From Nonomuraea harbinensis (GTDB lineage: Bacteria; Actinomycetota; Actinomycetes; Streptosporangiales; Streptosporangiaceae), in the NCBI RefSeq assembly GCF_019396385.1, contig NZ_JAHKRN010000015.1, positions 62,001 through 126,000 of the forward strand: DNA of 64,000 nt, given 5' to 3'. The stretch's first letter is position 1; every line of letters starts with the position of its first letter. Below the pieces are notes generated by a model. It had not been told where the DNA came from and did no database searches. It saw only the letters and a list, made by a program, of their open reading frames with translations. Positions 26,566-36,515 of the stretch are shown piece after piece. A program made the translations under genes and the position numbers.

Positions 26566-27267
26566 TTACGCGAGCGGGTTCATCAGGTAGGCGCCCCCGA
26601 CCACGGACGCCCCCGCCACCAGCAGGAAGAAGAACACGTAGAACCCGCCGGGCAGGAGGGTCAGCCGGGCCAGCTGGTCGGCGTCGGAGTCGCGCGCCTG
26701 GCGCCTGCGCCGCTTGCGCTGCAGCTCCAGGATCGGCCGGACGCCGCCGAACAGCAGGAACCACACCACCAGGAAGGCCACGATCTGCTGCACCTCGCCG
26801 GGCGCGTACATCGACAGCGCGAACACCGCCCCGCCCGACGCCAGCAGGATGAGCGCGCCGTACAGGTTGCGGATCAGCAGGAGCATGCACACCAGGAAGA
26901 GCAGCATCCCCCAGATCAGCAGCGTGATGTGACCCTGGTCGGTCAGCCAGGCGGCGGCCAGCCCGAGCAGCGACGGCGCCAGGTAGCCCGCCAGCGCGGT
27001 CAGCACCATGCCGGGCCCGGTGGGCCTGCCCCTGGTCAGCGTCACGCCCGAGGTGTCGGAGTGCAGCCGGATGCCCTCCAGCTTGCGCCGGGTGAGCAGC
27101 GCCATGACGGCGTGGCCGCCCTCGTGGGCGATCGTGATCAGCCCTCTGGTGAGCTGCCAGGGCACGGTGAAGGTGACGATCGCCAGCGCGACCAGCGCGG
27201 AGACGACCACGACCCAGGGGTCGGGGTCAGGTTGCGCCTCGATCAGCTGAGCCCAGAACTTGTCCAT
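26566..27267 (-). CDS. M50 family (site-2-protease-like) membrane metallopeptidase
   Basis: The 233-residue membrane protein carries the zinc-binding HExxH as IAHEGGHAVMAL around residue 48, in a predicted membrane helix, with about six more hydrophobic segments and a basic loop RKRRRRQ. It fits the M50B-type peptidase found singly in actinobacteria. Its substrate is unknown. It diverges from the amidohydrolase gene, the two starts being only about 35 bases apart. Confidence 0.85.
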   Translation of the reverse strand: MDKFWAQLIEAQPDPDPWVVVVSALVALAIVTFTVPWQLTRGLITIAHEGGHAVMALLTRRKLEGIRLHSDTSGVTLTRGRPTGPGMVLTALAGYLAPSLLGLAAAWLTDQGHITLLIWGMLLFLVCMLLLIRNLYGALILLASGGAVFALSMYAPGEVQQIVAFLVVWFLLFGGVRPILELQRKRRRRQARDSDADQLARLTLLPGGFYVFFFLLVAGASVVGGAYLMNPLA

Positions 27268-27301
27268 CGATGAGGAACCCTATCCGGGTAAAGTCACGGT
27301 C

Positions 27302-28189
27302 GTGGCCACAGAACTTGATTCTGATGAAGGGGTGCGCGCCTGGTGGGCGGCGCTCGGACTGCCCGGCCTGGTGGACCTGCACGTGCATTTCCTGCCCGAG
27401 CGGATGGAACGCCGGGTCTGGCACCATTTCCACCACGGCGGCCCCCTCATGGGCAGCGGCTGGAAGATCGAGTACGAGTGGCCGGTGGCCGAGCGCGTGA
27501 CCCGGCTGCGGGAGCTGGGGGTGACGGCCTTCCCCGCGCTCGCGTACGCGCACAAGCCCGGCATGGCGGCCGACCTCAACGCCTGGACACTCGGCTTCGC
27601 CGGCCGCACACCCGGCTGCCTGCCCTCGGCCACCTTCTATCCCGAGCCCGGCGCCCCCGCCTACGTCCGGCAGGCCCTCGACCAGGGGGCCAAGATCTTC
27701 AAGGTGCACCTCCAGGTGGGCGACTTCGACCCGCGCCTGCCCGAGCTGGACGGCATCTGGGGGCTGCTGGCCGAGGCCGGCGTCCCTGTGGTGGTGCACG
27801 CCAGCTCGGTGCCCGTGCCCGGCGGGTACGTCGGCGCCGAGCCGATCGGCGAGGTGCTGCGCGCGCATCCCCGGCTGCGCGTGATCATCGCCCATCTCGG
27901 CATGCCGGAGTACGATCCGTTCTTCGCGCTGGCCGAGCGCTACGAGCGGGTGGCGCTGGACACCACGATGGCTTTCACCGACTTCGCCGAGCTCGGCATG
28001 CCCTTTCCCGCCCGGCTCCGTCCCGCCCTGCGTGAACTCGGGCTGGCGGGGAAGGTGGTCCTCGGCAGTGACTTCCCGACGATCCCCCACCCGTACGCAC
28101 ACCAGCTGCACGCCCTCGACCGGCTCGGCCTCGGCGACGACTGGCTCAGGGCCGTGTGCTGGGACAACGGCCTGACCATGATTCGATAG
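27302..28189 (+). CDS. amidohydrolase family protein (TIM-barrel)
   Basis: The GTG at 27302 gives about 295 residues; the open frame to 27260 would overlap the divergent M50 gene start. The metal-binding HxH is LVDLHVHFLP, further ligands are likely in VVHASSVPV and IIAHLGMPEYD, and the final Asp in LGSDFPTIPHPY. This is the amidohydrolase 2 (ACMSD-like) pattern. Such enzymes hydrolyse or decarboxylate small ring or amide compounds. Substrate is unknown. The SnoaL-like gene follows after four bases and is probably cotranscribed. Confidence 0.86.
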   Translation: MATELDSDEGVRAWWAALGLPGLVDLHVHFLPERMERRVWHHFHHGGPLMGSGWKIEYEWPVAERVTRLRELGVTAFPALAYAHKPGMAADLNAWTLGFAGRTPGCLPSATFYPEPGAPAYVRQALDQGAKIFKVHLQVGDFDPRLPELDGIWGLLAEAGVPVVVHASSVPVPGGYVGAEPIGEVLRAHPRLRVIIAHLGMPEYDPFFALAERYERVALDTTMAFTDFAELGMPFPARLRPALRELGLAGKVVLGSDFPTIPHPYAHQLHALDRLGLGDDWLRAVCWDNGLTMIR

Positions 28190-28193
28190 CAGA

Positions 28194-28664
28194 GTGAACG
28201 ATCGGCACGTGGCGCTGATAAGCGCCTTCTACGAGGCACTCGGCCGTGCTGATGCGGCGGCCATGGAGAGCTGTTACCACCCCGAGGTCAGCTTCGGCGA
28301 TCCCGTCTTCCAGGAGCTGGAGGGCCGCGACAGGGTGATGGCGATGTGGCGGCTCCAGCTCAGCCGGGGCGTCGGCATGAAGGCCGAGTTCCACGGGGCG
28401 ACGGCCGACGACTTCTCCGGCACCGCCCGCTGGACGGCCCGCTACCGCATGCCCAGTACGGGGCGGCAGGTGGTCAACGAGATAGAGGCGATGTTCCGGT
28501 TCGAGGACGACCTGATCATCAGACATCACGAGGAGTTCGACTTCAAACGCTGGTCCAAGATGGCGCTGGGCCGCCCGCACGGGTTGTTGTTCGGGTGGAC
28601 GCCGAGATGGCGGCAGATGATCCGCGAGCGCGCCATGGCACAGCTCGACGACTTCGCGACCTAG
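28194..28664 (+). CDS. SnoaL-like/NTF2 family protein
   Basis: Starts with GTG at 28194, four bases after the amidohydrolase stop. The 156-residue protein opens with ALISAFYEALGRADAAAMES and CYHPEVSFGDPVF, the typical alpha+beta cone pattern of SnoaL/ketosteroid isomerase-like proteins. The C-terminus (KMALGRPHGLLFGWTPRWR) matches a common actinobacterial subgroup. It may be an isomerase, hydrolase or ligand-binding protein working with the amidohydrolase. Confidence 0.83.
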   Translation: MNDRHVALISAFYEALGRADAAAMESCYHPEVSFGDPVFQELEGRDRVMAMWRLQLSRGVGMKAEFHGATADDFSGTARWTARYRMPSTGRQVVNEIEAMFRFEDDLIIRHHEEFDFKRWSKMALGRPHGLLFGWTPRWRQMIRERAMAQLDDFAT

Positions 28665-28699
28665 GAGCGACACGGGGGGCGACACGGGGAGCGACACAC
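28665..28699. repeat. three short direct repeats (gcgacacgggg)
   Basis: GCGACACGGGG occurs at about 28667 and 28679 and a shortened copy GCGACACAC at about 28691, in the short gap between the SnoaL-like and CorA genes. Confidence 0.6.
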
Positions 28700-28709
28700 A
28701 GGAGGTGGC

Positions 28710-29828
28710 ATGACCAGGGCGAGAGGGCGCCGGCGCGGCAGGCTGACACGCGAGCCGGCTCCCGAGAAGTCGATGGACCCCCGGCCCAGCGAGGATCAGC
28801 CCTACCGTCCGACGGTCATCAACAACACGATCTACCAGGACGGCCGCGCCATCGACAACCCCGGTTCGCTGGCCGACGCCTTCCAGTGCCTGAAGGACAA
28901 ACCCGGCGCGCTCGCCTGGATCGGCCTGTACCGGCCGAAGGAGTGGGAGCTGGTCAAGCTCGCGGAGGAGTTCCAGCTGCACGAGCTGGCCGTCGAGGAC
29001 GCCATCGTCGGCTCCCAGCGGCCCAAGGCCGACCGCTACGGCGAGACCCTGTTCGTGGTGCTGCGCGCGGCCACCTACCGGGACGAGGTGGAGGAGGTGG
29101 CCTTCGGCGAGCTGAACGTGTTCGTCGGCCCCGACTTCGTGCTGACCGTCCGCCACTCCGAGGCACCCGACCTTCAGGTGGTGCGCAGGCGTATGGAGTC
29201 GGAGCCCGACCTGCTGCGCAAGGGCCCGCAGGCGGTGCTGTACGCGATCCTGGACGCGGTGGTCGACGACTACGCGCCGGTCGTGAAAGGGCTGCAGGAG
29301 GACATCGAGGAGATCGAGGTCCAGGTGTTCGGCGGCGACCCGGCCGTGTCCCGCCGCGTCTACGAGCTGTCGCGCGAGGTGATCGAGTTCCAGCGGGCCA
29401 CCGCGCCGCTGGTGCGGCTGATCGACGGGTTCATCGCCGGCGCCGACAAGTACGGCGTCGACGAGGAACTGCAGAGCTACCTGCGCGACGTGGCCGACCA
29501 CGCCATCACGGTCAACGAGCGGGTGGCCTCCTTCCGCCAGCAGCTCCAGGACATCCTGGTGGTCAACTCCACCCTGGTCACCCAGGCGCAGAACGCCGAG
29601 ATGGCCAGGATGACCGAGGTCAGCATCCAGCAGGGCGAGGAGGTCAAGAAGATCTCCGCCTGGGCGGCCATCCTCTTCGCGCCGACCGTGGTGGGCGGCA
29701 TCTACGGGATGAACTTCGACCACATGCCCGAGTATCACTGGGCCCTGGGCTACCCGTTCGCGATCTCCCTCATGGCGGGGGTGTGCGTCATCCTGTACGT
29801 GATCTTCAAACGGCGCGGCTGGCTGTAG
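28710..29828 (+). CDS. corA: CorA family Mg2+/Co2+ transporter
   Basis: The ATG at 28710 follows a perfect AGGAGG. The 372-residue protein has a long cytoplasmic domain, a long stalk helix (EEVKKISAWAAILFAPTVVG) and two C-terminal membrane helices separated by the YGMNF signature loop. This GMN motif is diagnostic of CorA channels for magnesium or cobalt. The first about 40 residues are basic and low in order, as in many actinobacterial CorA proteins. It is probably transcribed on its own or with the two genes upstream. Confidence 0.95.
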   Translation: MTRARGRRRGRLTREPAPEKSMDPRPSEDQPYRPTVINNTIYQDGRAIDNPGSLADAFQCLKDKPGALAWIGLYRPKEWELVKLAEEFQLHELAVEDAIVGSQRPKADRYGETLFVVLRAATYRDEVEEVAFGELNVFVGPDFVLTVRHSEAPDLQVVRRRMESEPDLLRKGPQAVLYAILDAVVDDYAPVVKGLQEDIEEIEVQVFGGDPAVSRRVYELSREVIEFQRATAPLVRLIDGFIAGADKYGVDEELQSYLRDVADHAITVNERVASFRQQLQDILVVNSTLVTQAQNAEMARMTEVSIQQGEEVKKISAWAAILFAPTVVGGIYGMNFDHMPEYHWALGYPFAISLMAGVCVILYVIFKRRGWL

Positions 29829-29840
29829 CGCCGGGCCAGG

Positions 29841-32048
29841 TCAGGAGAGCAGCTTGCGGGCTGCCTCCTCGATCTCCTCCTCCGACAGCAGCACGTGGTC
29901 GGCCGCCCCGCCCAGCGGGACGAAGCTGTCGGCCGAGGTCACCCGGGCCACCTGACCCTGGTAGCCGGCGTCGAGCAGCTCGGCCATGACGCCCTCGGAC
30001 ACGCCGCCCGAGTGGCGCGTCTCGTCCGCGATCAGCACCTTGCCCGTCAGCTCCGCCGCGCGCAGCAGGTCGGCCACCGGCAGCGGCGCCAGCCAGCGCA
30101 GGTCCAGCACCCGGCAGCTGAAGCCCTCCTGGGTGAGCCGCACCGCCGCCCGCAGGCTCATCCGCACCCCGTTGCCGAACGTCACGATCGTCAGGTCGCG
30201 CCCGTCGCCGTAGGAGCGGGCGCCGCCGATCGGCACGTGCGTCTCCGCCCAGCGCGACGGCGGGGCGTACGGGGCCAGCCAGCCGCCGTCGCCCTCCTCG
30301 AACAGGTCTCTGGTGTGGTAGAGCGCGATCGGCTCCAGGAACACGCACACCGACCCCTGCGTGCGCGCGGCCGCCAGGCACGTGCGGAGCATGGCGGAGG
30401 CGTCGTCGGGCCGGGACGGCGAGGCGATGATCAGGCCGGGGATGTCGCGCAGCGCCGCGATCGCGTTGTCGTTGTGGAAGTGCCCGCCGAACCCCTTCTG
30501 GTAGGCGTAGCCCGCGATCCGCACCACCATCGGGTTCGGGTAGGCACCCTGCGAGAAGAACGACAGCGTGGCGGCCTCGCCCCTGATCTGGTCGATCGCG
30601 TTGTGCAGGTAGGCCAGATACTGGATCTCCGGCACCGGCAGCAGCCTGGACACCCCCGCGCCCAGGGCCAGCCCGAGGATGGCCTGCTCGTCCAGATGGG
30701 TGTCGAACACCCGGGCGGGGCCGAACCTCTTCTGCAGCCCGCGGGTCACCCCGTAGACGCCGCCCTTCTTGGCGACGTCCTCGCCGAAGACCATCATCTC
30801 CGGGTAGACCGCGAGCGCGTCGGCGAGCGTGCGGTTGATCGACTGGGAAAGCGTCAGCGGCTTCTCCGACTCCGGCAGCGTCCCGGCGAACGTCCGCTCC
30901 CGCACCGCGCTCTCCGCCGCCACCGGGCTGATCTTGGCGACCAGGTCGGCGTCGTGCGGCGCGATCGGCTCCATGACCTCCTTCGCCGAGCGGAGCCTGG
31001 GCAGGCGGGTGGTCTCCAGCGCGATGCGCAGCACGTGCTCGCGGGCGAGCTCGTACCGTCTGAGCAGCTCCTCCGGAGTGGTCAGGCCCGCCTCGACGAG
31101 CAGCCGCGCGGTGCGCAGCAGCGGATCGCGCGCCAGGTCGGCGCGGAGCTCGCGCTGGGTGCGGTACGCGGACTCGACGTCGGAGCCGGCGTGCCCCATC
31201 AGCCGCACCGTCGACAGGTGCAGGAACGCGGGGGTGCGGTGGGAGCGCACGTGCTCCACCGCCCGCACCGCCGTGTCGTACGCGGAAGCCAGGTCACAGC
31301 CGTCGGCCGCGAAGTACTCGATGCCGGGCCGCCTGGCGGACGCCTCCACCCAGCCTCTGGGGGTCCTGACGCTGATGCCGATGCCGTTGTCCTCGCACAC
31401 GAACAGGATCGGCACCCGCTGCCCCTGGTAGGTGGCGTAGGCGGCGGTGTTGAAGCCCGACAGGGCCGTGGCGTGGTTGACCGAGGCGTCGCCGAAACTG
31501 CACACGGCGATCGCGTCGTCGGGCCACAGGCCCGCCGTGTCGAGCGCGCGGGCCCGCTCGATGGCGAACGCCACGCCCACCGCCCTCGGCAGGTGGCTGG
31601 CGATCGTGGACGTCTGGGGGATGACGGCCAGCTCGGGATGGCCGAACACCTTGTGCCTGCCGCCCGCGATCGGCTCCTCGGCGGCCGCCGTCAGGCCCAT
31701 CAGGACGTCCCTGATGCCCTGTTCGGGCAGCCGCCCGGCCTGCTCGGACCTGGTCAGGTAGAACGCGCCGGACCGGTAGTGGAGCAGCGCGGGGTCGTCC
31801 GGGCGCAGCGCGGCGGCCACGGCCGCGTTGCCCTCGTGACCGGCCGAGCCGATCGTGTAGAAGCCCTCGTCCTGCTCGCGCAGCCAGCGGGCGGCGATGT
31901 CGAGCAGCCGGCTGTCGAGCTGGCGCTGGTAGAGCGTCCGGCACTGCTCTCCGGTGAGCGTGGCGCCCTCCCGCACCGGATCGCCGGGACCGCGGGCCGG
32001 GCCCGTCTGGAGGGTCTCCACTGCCTGGACGAAATGAGTCTCAACCAT
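29841..32048 (-). CDS. 2-oxoacid dehydrogenase E1, fused alpha and beta subunits
   Basis: The ATG at 32048 gives 735 residues; a GTG at 32084 is the upstream alternative. The first half is an E1-alpha (TPP) domain with YTIGSAGHEGNAAVA near the N-terminus and the TPP/Mg motif SFGDASVNHATAL near residue 186. The second half is E1-beta: MVFGEDVAKKGGVYGVT, FDTHLDEQAILGLALGAG and ASPSRPDDASAML. The fusion replaces two separate E1 subunits of branched-chain or similar keto-acid dehydrogenases. It decarboxylates an alpha-keto acid and loads the acyl group on an E2 lipoyl domain. No E2 or E3 gene is in the window. It is close to the leucine catabolic cluster but not in it. The substrate is inferred to be a branched keto acid. 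Confidence 0.9.
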   Translation of the reverse strand: MVETHFVQAVETLQTGPARGPGDPVREGATLTGEQCRTLYQRQLDSRLLDIAARWLREQDEGFYTIGSAGHEGNAAVAAALRPDDPALLHYRSGAFYLTRSEQAGRLPEQGIRDVLMGLTAAAEEPIAGGRHKVFGHPELAVIPQTSTIASHLPRAVGVAFAIERARALDTAGLWPDDAIAVCSFGDASVNHATALSGFNTAAYATYQGQRVPILFVCEDNGIGISVRTPRGWVEASARRPGIEYFAADGCDLASAYDTAVRAVEHVRSHRTPAFLHLSTVRLMGHAGSDVESAYRTQRELRADLARDPLLRTARLLVEAGLTTPEELLRRYELAREHVLRIALETTRLPRLRSAKEVMEPIAPHDADLVAKISPVAAESAVRERTFAGTLPESEKPLTLSQSINRTLADALAVYPEMMVFGEDVAKKGGVYGVTRGLQKRFGPARVFDTHLDEQAILGLALGAGVSRLLPVPEIQYLAYLHNAIDQIRGEAATLSFFSQGAYPNPMVVRIAGYAYQKGFGGHFHNDNAIAALRDIPGLIIASPSRPDDASAMLRTCLAAARTQGSVCVFLEPIALYHTRDLFEEGDGGWLAPYAPPSRWAETHVPIGGARSYGDGRDLTIVTFGNGVRMSLRAAVRLTQEGFSCRVLDLRWLAPLPVADLLRAAELTGKVLIADETRHSGGVSEGVMAELLDAGYQGQVARVTSADSFVPLGGAADHVLLSEEEIEEAARKLLS

Positions 32049-32130
32049 GTCGCGCGCCACATGCCGATTATGGCCGCTGAGCACCGTGTTCGTCTGCCAG
32101 TCACGGGCGACATGTGTTGGACCGGTCCTT

Positions 32131-32145
32131 TTGACATAGATCTAT
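32131..32145. promoter_or_regulatory. TTGACA with overlapping ATAGATCTAT palindrome
   Basis: In the 210-base divergent gap (32049-32258), TTGACA (32131-32136) overlaps a perfect 10-base palindrome ATAGATCTAT (32136-32145). A second TTGACA lies at 32197-32202, closer to the secreted protein gene. A matching -10 box was not clear for either. Confidence 0.35.
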
Positions 32146-32258
32146 AACAGCTTGTCAGAATGGTGAACTTCGCCATTCGCCACCACGTCTACTGGTTTGA
32201 CACGTGGCGCCCTCAAAGCCGCGTTGAAACCAACTGGGTATCCAGGAAAGGAACCCGA

Positions 32259-33593
32259 ATGTCGTTACAACGCATCCGTACGATCGCCGTCGCGATGGCG
32301 GTGGGGGCCGGTGCGCTGGTCCTTACGCCACCCGCGTCAGCGCAGGTCAACACAGCAGCAGCGCCGGCCGTCACCAAGGTGACGCTCAACCCGGCATCCC
32401 CGGTCGTGCTCTTCGAAAGCACCGCCAAGGTGACCTTCACGATCCAGGCGAAGGACGCCGAAAAGGCCACCATGGTCTTCACTCCGCCGGGTGTCAGCAC
32501 CCAGCCGATCATCGAGGCCAAGAAAGTCGGGACGGACACCTTCCAGGTCGAGCGCTCCGTCGGCACGGTGGGCACGTGGAACTACACCGCCACCGCCGTC
32601 AAGGGTGACGAGACGGGCCAGCTGAAGGGCACGTTCGACGTCAAGAAGGCGCTCGAGACCAAGATCGTCAGGTTCGACGCCAACCCCGACAGGGTCACGA
32701 AGGGCGACCGGGTCCGGCTCTCCGGCCAGCTCAGGGCCGGCGACCAGGGCTACGGCGGCCAGGAGGTCGCGATCAGCTTCCGCTCCCGCGGCTCCGACGA
32801 CTTCCGCAAGGTCACCACGGACAAGACCAGCCGCAACGGCTGGTTCTCCGCGAGCGTGAAGCCGTGGCGCAGCGGCGAGTGGCGCGCCGAGTTCGCCGGC
32901 AACGCCGAGGCCAAGGCGTCGGTCAGCGACAGCGACGGCGTCCGCGTCCGCCCCCGGACCATCGACACCAGGATCGTCGGCTTCGACGCCTACTCGGAGC
33001 CCGTCGTCAAGGGCGACAAGCTGCGCTTCAAAGGCACCCTGCAGGCCGACGACCGGCGGGCGCTGCGCGGTGAGCGCGTGACCATCCAGTTCAGGGCCGT
33101 GACCTCCCGCCAGTGGACGGACGTCACCGGCGACCGCACCAGCCGGCACGGCCGCTTCCACGCCTCCACCACCGCCGAGCAGAGCGGCTGGTGGCGCGCG
33201 GTGTACGCGGGCGACCGCCGGGTCGACGGCTCGGTCAGCGGCCCCGACTTCGTGCGGGTCACCGAGCCGGTCGAGAAGGCCGACACCCGGGTCCTCGGCT
33301 TCAACGCCTACCCCGAGCCGGTCAAGCGCGGCCGTGACCTGAAGATCTGGGCCCAGCTCCAGGTCGACGACGACGGCACCTGGAAGGGCTACAAGGGCAA
33401 GGTGGACCTGTACTTCAAGTCCAACCGGTCCGACGAGTACAGGCTCGTGAAGTCCGCCTGGTCCAGCGACAGCGGCAGGCTGTTCACCGAGGTCCGCGCC
33501 TGGACCTCCGGCCGCTGGCGGTTCGTCTACGAGGGTGACGACAGGACGAACGGCGACACCAGCCGCTCCGACTACGTCCGCGTGCGGCGCTGA
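32259..33593 (+). CDS. secreted protein with three about 100-residue repeats
   Basis: The ATG at 32259 is preceded by AAAGGAA. The 444-residue protein begins with a signal peptide (basic MSLQRIR, hydrophobic core, cut after PASAQ). After an N-terminal Ig-like region (about 35-130) come three tandem repeats of about 100 residues starting TKIVRFDANPDRVTKGD, TRIVGFDAYSEPVVKGD and TRVLGFNAYPEPVKRGR. Each ends with a W-R-x-x-(F/Y)-x-G-(D/N) strand and VRV. They look like Ig-like beta-sandwich domains. It is an exported, probably surface or matrix protein of unknown function. A strong terminator follows. Confidence 0.82.
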   Translation: MSLQRIRTIAVAMAVGAGALVLTPPASAQVNTAAAPAVTKVTLNPASPVVLFESTAKVTFTIQAKDAEKATMVFTPPGVSTQPIIEAKKVGTDTFQVERSVGTVGTWNYTATAVKGDETGQLKGTFDVKKALETKIVRFDANPDRVTKGDRVRLSGQLRAGDQGYGGQEVAISFRSRGSDDFRKVTTDKTSRNGWFSASVKPWRSGEWRAEFAGNAEAKASVSDSDGVRVRPRTIDTRIVGFDAYSEPVVKGDKLRFKGTLQADDRRALRGERVTIQFRAVTSRQWTDVTGDRTSRHGRFHASTTAEQSGWWRAVYAGDRRVDGSVSGPDFVRVTEPVEKADTRVLGFNAYPEPVKRGRDLKIWAQLQVDDDGTWKGYKGKVDLYFKSNRSDEYRLVKSAWSSDSGRLFTEVRAWTSGRWRFVYEGDDRTNGDTSRSDYVRVRR

Positions 33594-33600
33594 CATCGAC

Positions 33601-33635
33601 GAGGCCCGGGGCGCCGCATCAGCGCCCCGGGCCTC
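33601..33635. terminator. perfect 14-bp hairpin terminator
   Basis: Arms GAGGCCCGGGGCGC (33601-33614) and GCGCCCCGGGCCTC (33622-33635) pair perfectly around a seven-base loop, between convergent genes ending at 33593 and 33645. There is no T run; it may act in both directions. Confidence 0.8.
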
Positions 33636-33644
33636 ACCATGTCC

Positions 33645-34055
33645 TCAGTTGACCCGTCGCTCCGGCGCGGTCGCCCCCAGGCTCGCGAGCATGGACATGA
33701 TGTCGACCATGCCCAGCTTGAGCTCGCCGACGTCCTGCTTGAGCTGGCTCACGTCCTGCTTGAGCAGGTTGACGTCTTGCTGGAGGTCGTCGAGACGCCG
33801 CTCGAACCCGTCCATACGTCGTTCGAACCCGTCCATGCGCTGATCGAACTTGTCCATGCGCTGGTCGAACTTGTCCATGCGCTTGTCCAGCTTGTCGATC
33901 TTGTCGAGAACGTTGCGCCCGACGTCGTCGACACGGTCGTGCAGGGCGGAGAAGCGCTGTTCGATGCTCAGGTTGGGCACACCGCTCACTGTAGACCGTT
34001 CGAGCGCCGAGACCCTGATTTCCAGGTGGTCGACTTTCGTCTGCAGATCCAACAT
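33645..34055 (-). CDS. small coiled-coil protein with heptad-type repeats
   Basis: The ATG at 34055 starts a 136-residue, almost entirely helical protein. Residues about 55-95 consist of seven-residue units (KFDQRMD, GFERRMD) encoded by 21-base tandem repeats, then LLKQDVSQLKQDVGELK. There is no membrane segment or signal peptide. It should form a parallel coiled-coil oligomer. Similar MD-F-rich coiled-coil proteins exist in many bacteria with no fixed function. Separate from the ABC transporter genes upstream by 88 bases. Confidence 0.72.
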   Translation of the reverse strand: MLDLQTKVDHLEIRVSALERSTVSGVPNLSIEQRFSALHDRVDDVGRNVLDKIDKLDKRMDKFDQRMDKFDQRMDGFERRMDGFERRLDDLQQDVNLLKQDVSQLKQDVGELKLGMVDIMSMLASLGATAPERRVN

Positions 34056-34143
34056 GGAGAGATCCTCTCGAGGGGGGGATGACGTCGCTCCTTGCAATGG
34101 AAAGAATACTCTCCGTGAAGCGTGCCTGTGTTCGAACCCCCGG

Positions 34144-34998
34144 CTAGTCGGCCCGTTTGAACTGGGCGATGCCCACCGCCAGCAGCCCCAGCCCCAGCGC
34201 CGCCACCAGCCCGAGCTCCACCGGCACGGGCACCTGCCAGCCGAACCACTGCACCCCCGGGTTCAGGGTCGCGTTCACCTCCGGCGGCACGTCCAGGTGG
34301 GAGAAGACGGCCTGGCGCATCGGGTCGACCGCGTACGTCATGGGGTTGACCACCGTCAGGGCGTGCAGCCACGACGGCAGGTTGGCCAGCGGGAACATGG
34401 CGCCCGACAGGAACATCATCGGCATGATCGCCATCTGCATCAGCCCGAAGAAGGACTGCATGTTCTTCATCCGCGCCGCCAGCATCACGCCGAAGGCGGT
34501 GATCGTGAAGGCCGCCAGGAACATCTCCGCCAGCAGCGTGAGCATCAGCGTGGGCGAGTACGGCACCCCCACCATCCCCGCCATGGCCAGGATGACGATG
34601 CCCTGGCCGGTGGCCACGATCGCGCCGCCGAGACACTTGCCCACCACGATGGCCGTGCGCGACACCGGCGCGACCAGCATCTCGCGCAGGAACCCGAACT
34701 CGCGGTCCCACACGATGGACCCCGCCGAGAACATGCCCGTCATGATCACCGTCATGGAGATCATGCCGGGATACATGAAGGTGCGGAAGTCCACGCCCGG
34801 GATCGACGCCTGGACCAGCGACCCCAGGCCGGTGCCCATGACGAACAGCCACAGCACCGGCTGCAGCAGCATCGAGAGCATGCGGGTGCGGTCGTTGAGG
34901 AAGCGCAGCATCTCACGGTGCAGGACCACCTTGATGGCCCGCAGGTCGTGCGCGGCGCTGCGGGCCGGCACCCGCACGCGGATCGCCTGTGTCGTCAT
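34144..34998 (-). CDS. ABC-2 type transporter permease (drug/antibiotic exporter)
   Basis: The 284-residue protein has an N-terminal amphipathic region (VVLHREMLRFLNDRTRMLSM) and six hydrophobic segments, the ABC-2 permease layout of DrrB-type exporters. It contains FREWxxxLxxP-like connector text in WDREFGFLREMLVAPVSR, a hallmark of the family. The gene starts three bases after the stop of the ATPase gene and should form a membrane exporter with it. Substrate unknown, probably a hydrophobic drug or natural product. Confidence 0.92.
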   Translation of the reverse strand: MTTQAIRVRVPARSAAHDLRAIKVVLHREMLRFLNDRTRMLSMLLQPVLWLFVMGTGLGSLVQASIPGVDFRTFMYPGMISMTVIMTGMFSAGSIVWDREFGFLREMLVAPVSRTAIVVGKCLGGAIVATGQGIVILAMAGMVGVPYSPTLMLTLLAEMFLAAFTITAFGVMLAARMKNMQSFFGLMQMAIMPMMFLSGAMFPLANLPSWLHALTVVNPMTYAVDPMRQAVFSHLDVPPEVNATLNPGVQWFGWQVPVPVELGLVAALGLGLLAVGIAQFKRAD

Positions 34999-35001
34999 CG
35001 T

Positions 35002-35978
<977 letters not shown>

Positions 35979-35979
<1 letters not shown>

Positions 35980-36506
35980 CAATCCTCCGCCAGAATCTGG
36001 AACACGGACTTGCGCGTCTGCCTGAGCAGCTTCTTGGCCTCGGCGACCTGGCGGTCGTTGGCCGTCCTGGTCAGGTGGACGAACGCCTCGCCGAGCTGCC
36101 CCCACAGCAGGCGCAGCTCGTGCCGGTCCTCCGGCACGGTGCTCGCCACCTCGTCCCACGGCGCGGGGGCGGCGCTCAGGCGTCCCGCCTCGTCGCGGCC
36201 CACCTCCGTCAGGCGGTAGGTCCGGCTGCCGCCGGCCTCGCCGCCGGTGACCAGGCCCTCGTCCTCCAGCTGCTGGAGCGCGGGGTAGACCGAGCCGGGG
36301 CTGGGCCGCCACACGCCGCGGCTGCGCGCCTCGATGTCCTGGATCATCTGGTAGCCGTTCTTGGGCTCCTCGCCGAGCAGCAGGAGCAGCGCCGCCCGGA
36401 CGTCGCCGCGCCGCACCCGCGGCCCCGCCTCCATGCCCGGGGTGCCCGGCGGGGGCGGCGGCATCGGGGGGTGCGGGAATCCGTGTCGTCCATGTGGATC
36501 AATCAT
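35979..36506 (-). CDS. PadR family transcriptional regulator
   Basis: The ATG at 36506 has GGGAG five bases upstream. The 175-residue protein has a Pro/Gly-rich N-terminus, then the PadR winged helix at about residues 35-110: VRAALLLLLGEEPKNGYQMI, WRPSPGSVYPALQQLEDEGLV and a wing with RTYRLTEVGR. The C-terminal helices mediate dimerisation. PadR repressors often control the drug exporter next to them, and it is the first gene of the three-gene operon with the ABC exporter. A conspicuous dyad upstream is the likely operator. Confidence 0.93.
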
Positions 36507-36515
36507 TACATCTCC

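Noticed and set aside
34120..34150. tRNA-like T-loop sequence (gttcgaacccc) after 34129
   Set aside because: No matching acceptor, D or anticodon arms lie within 75 bases upstream.
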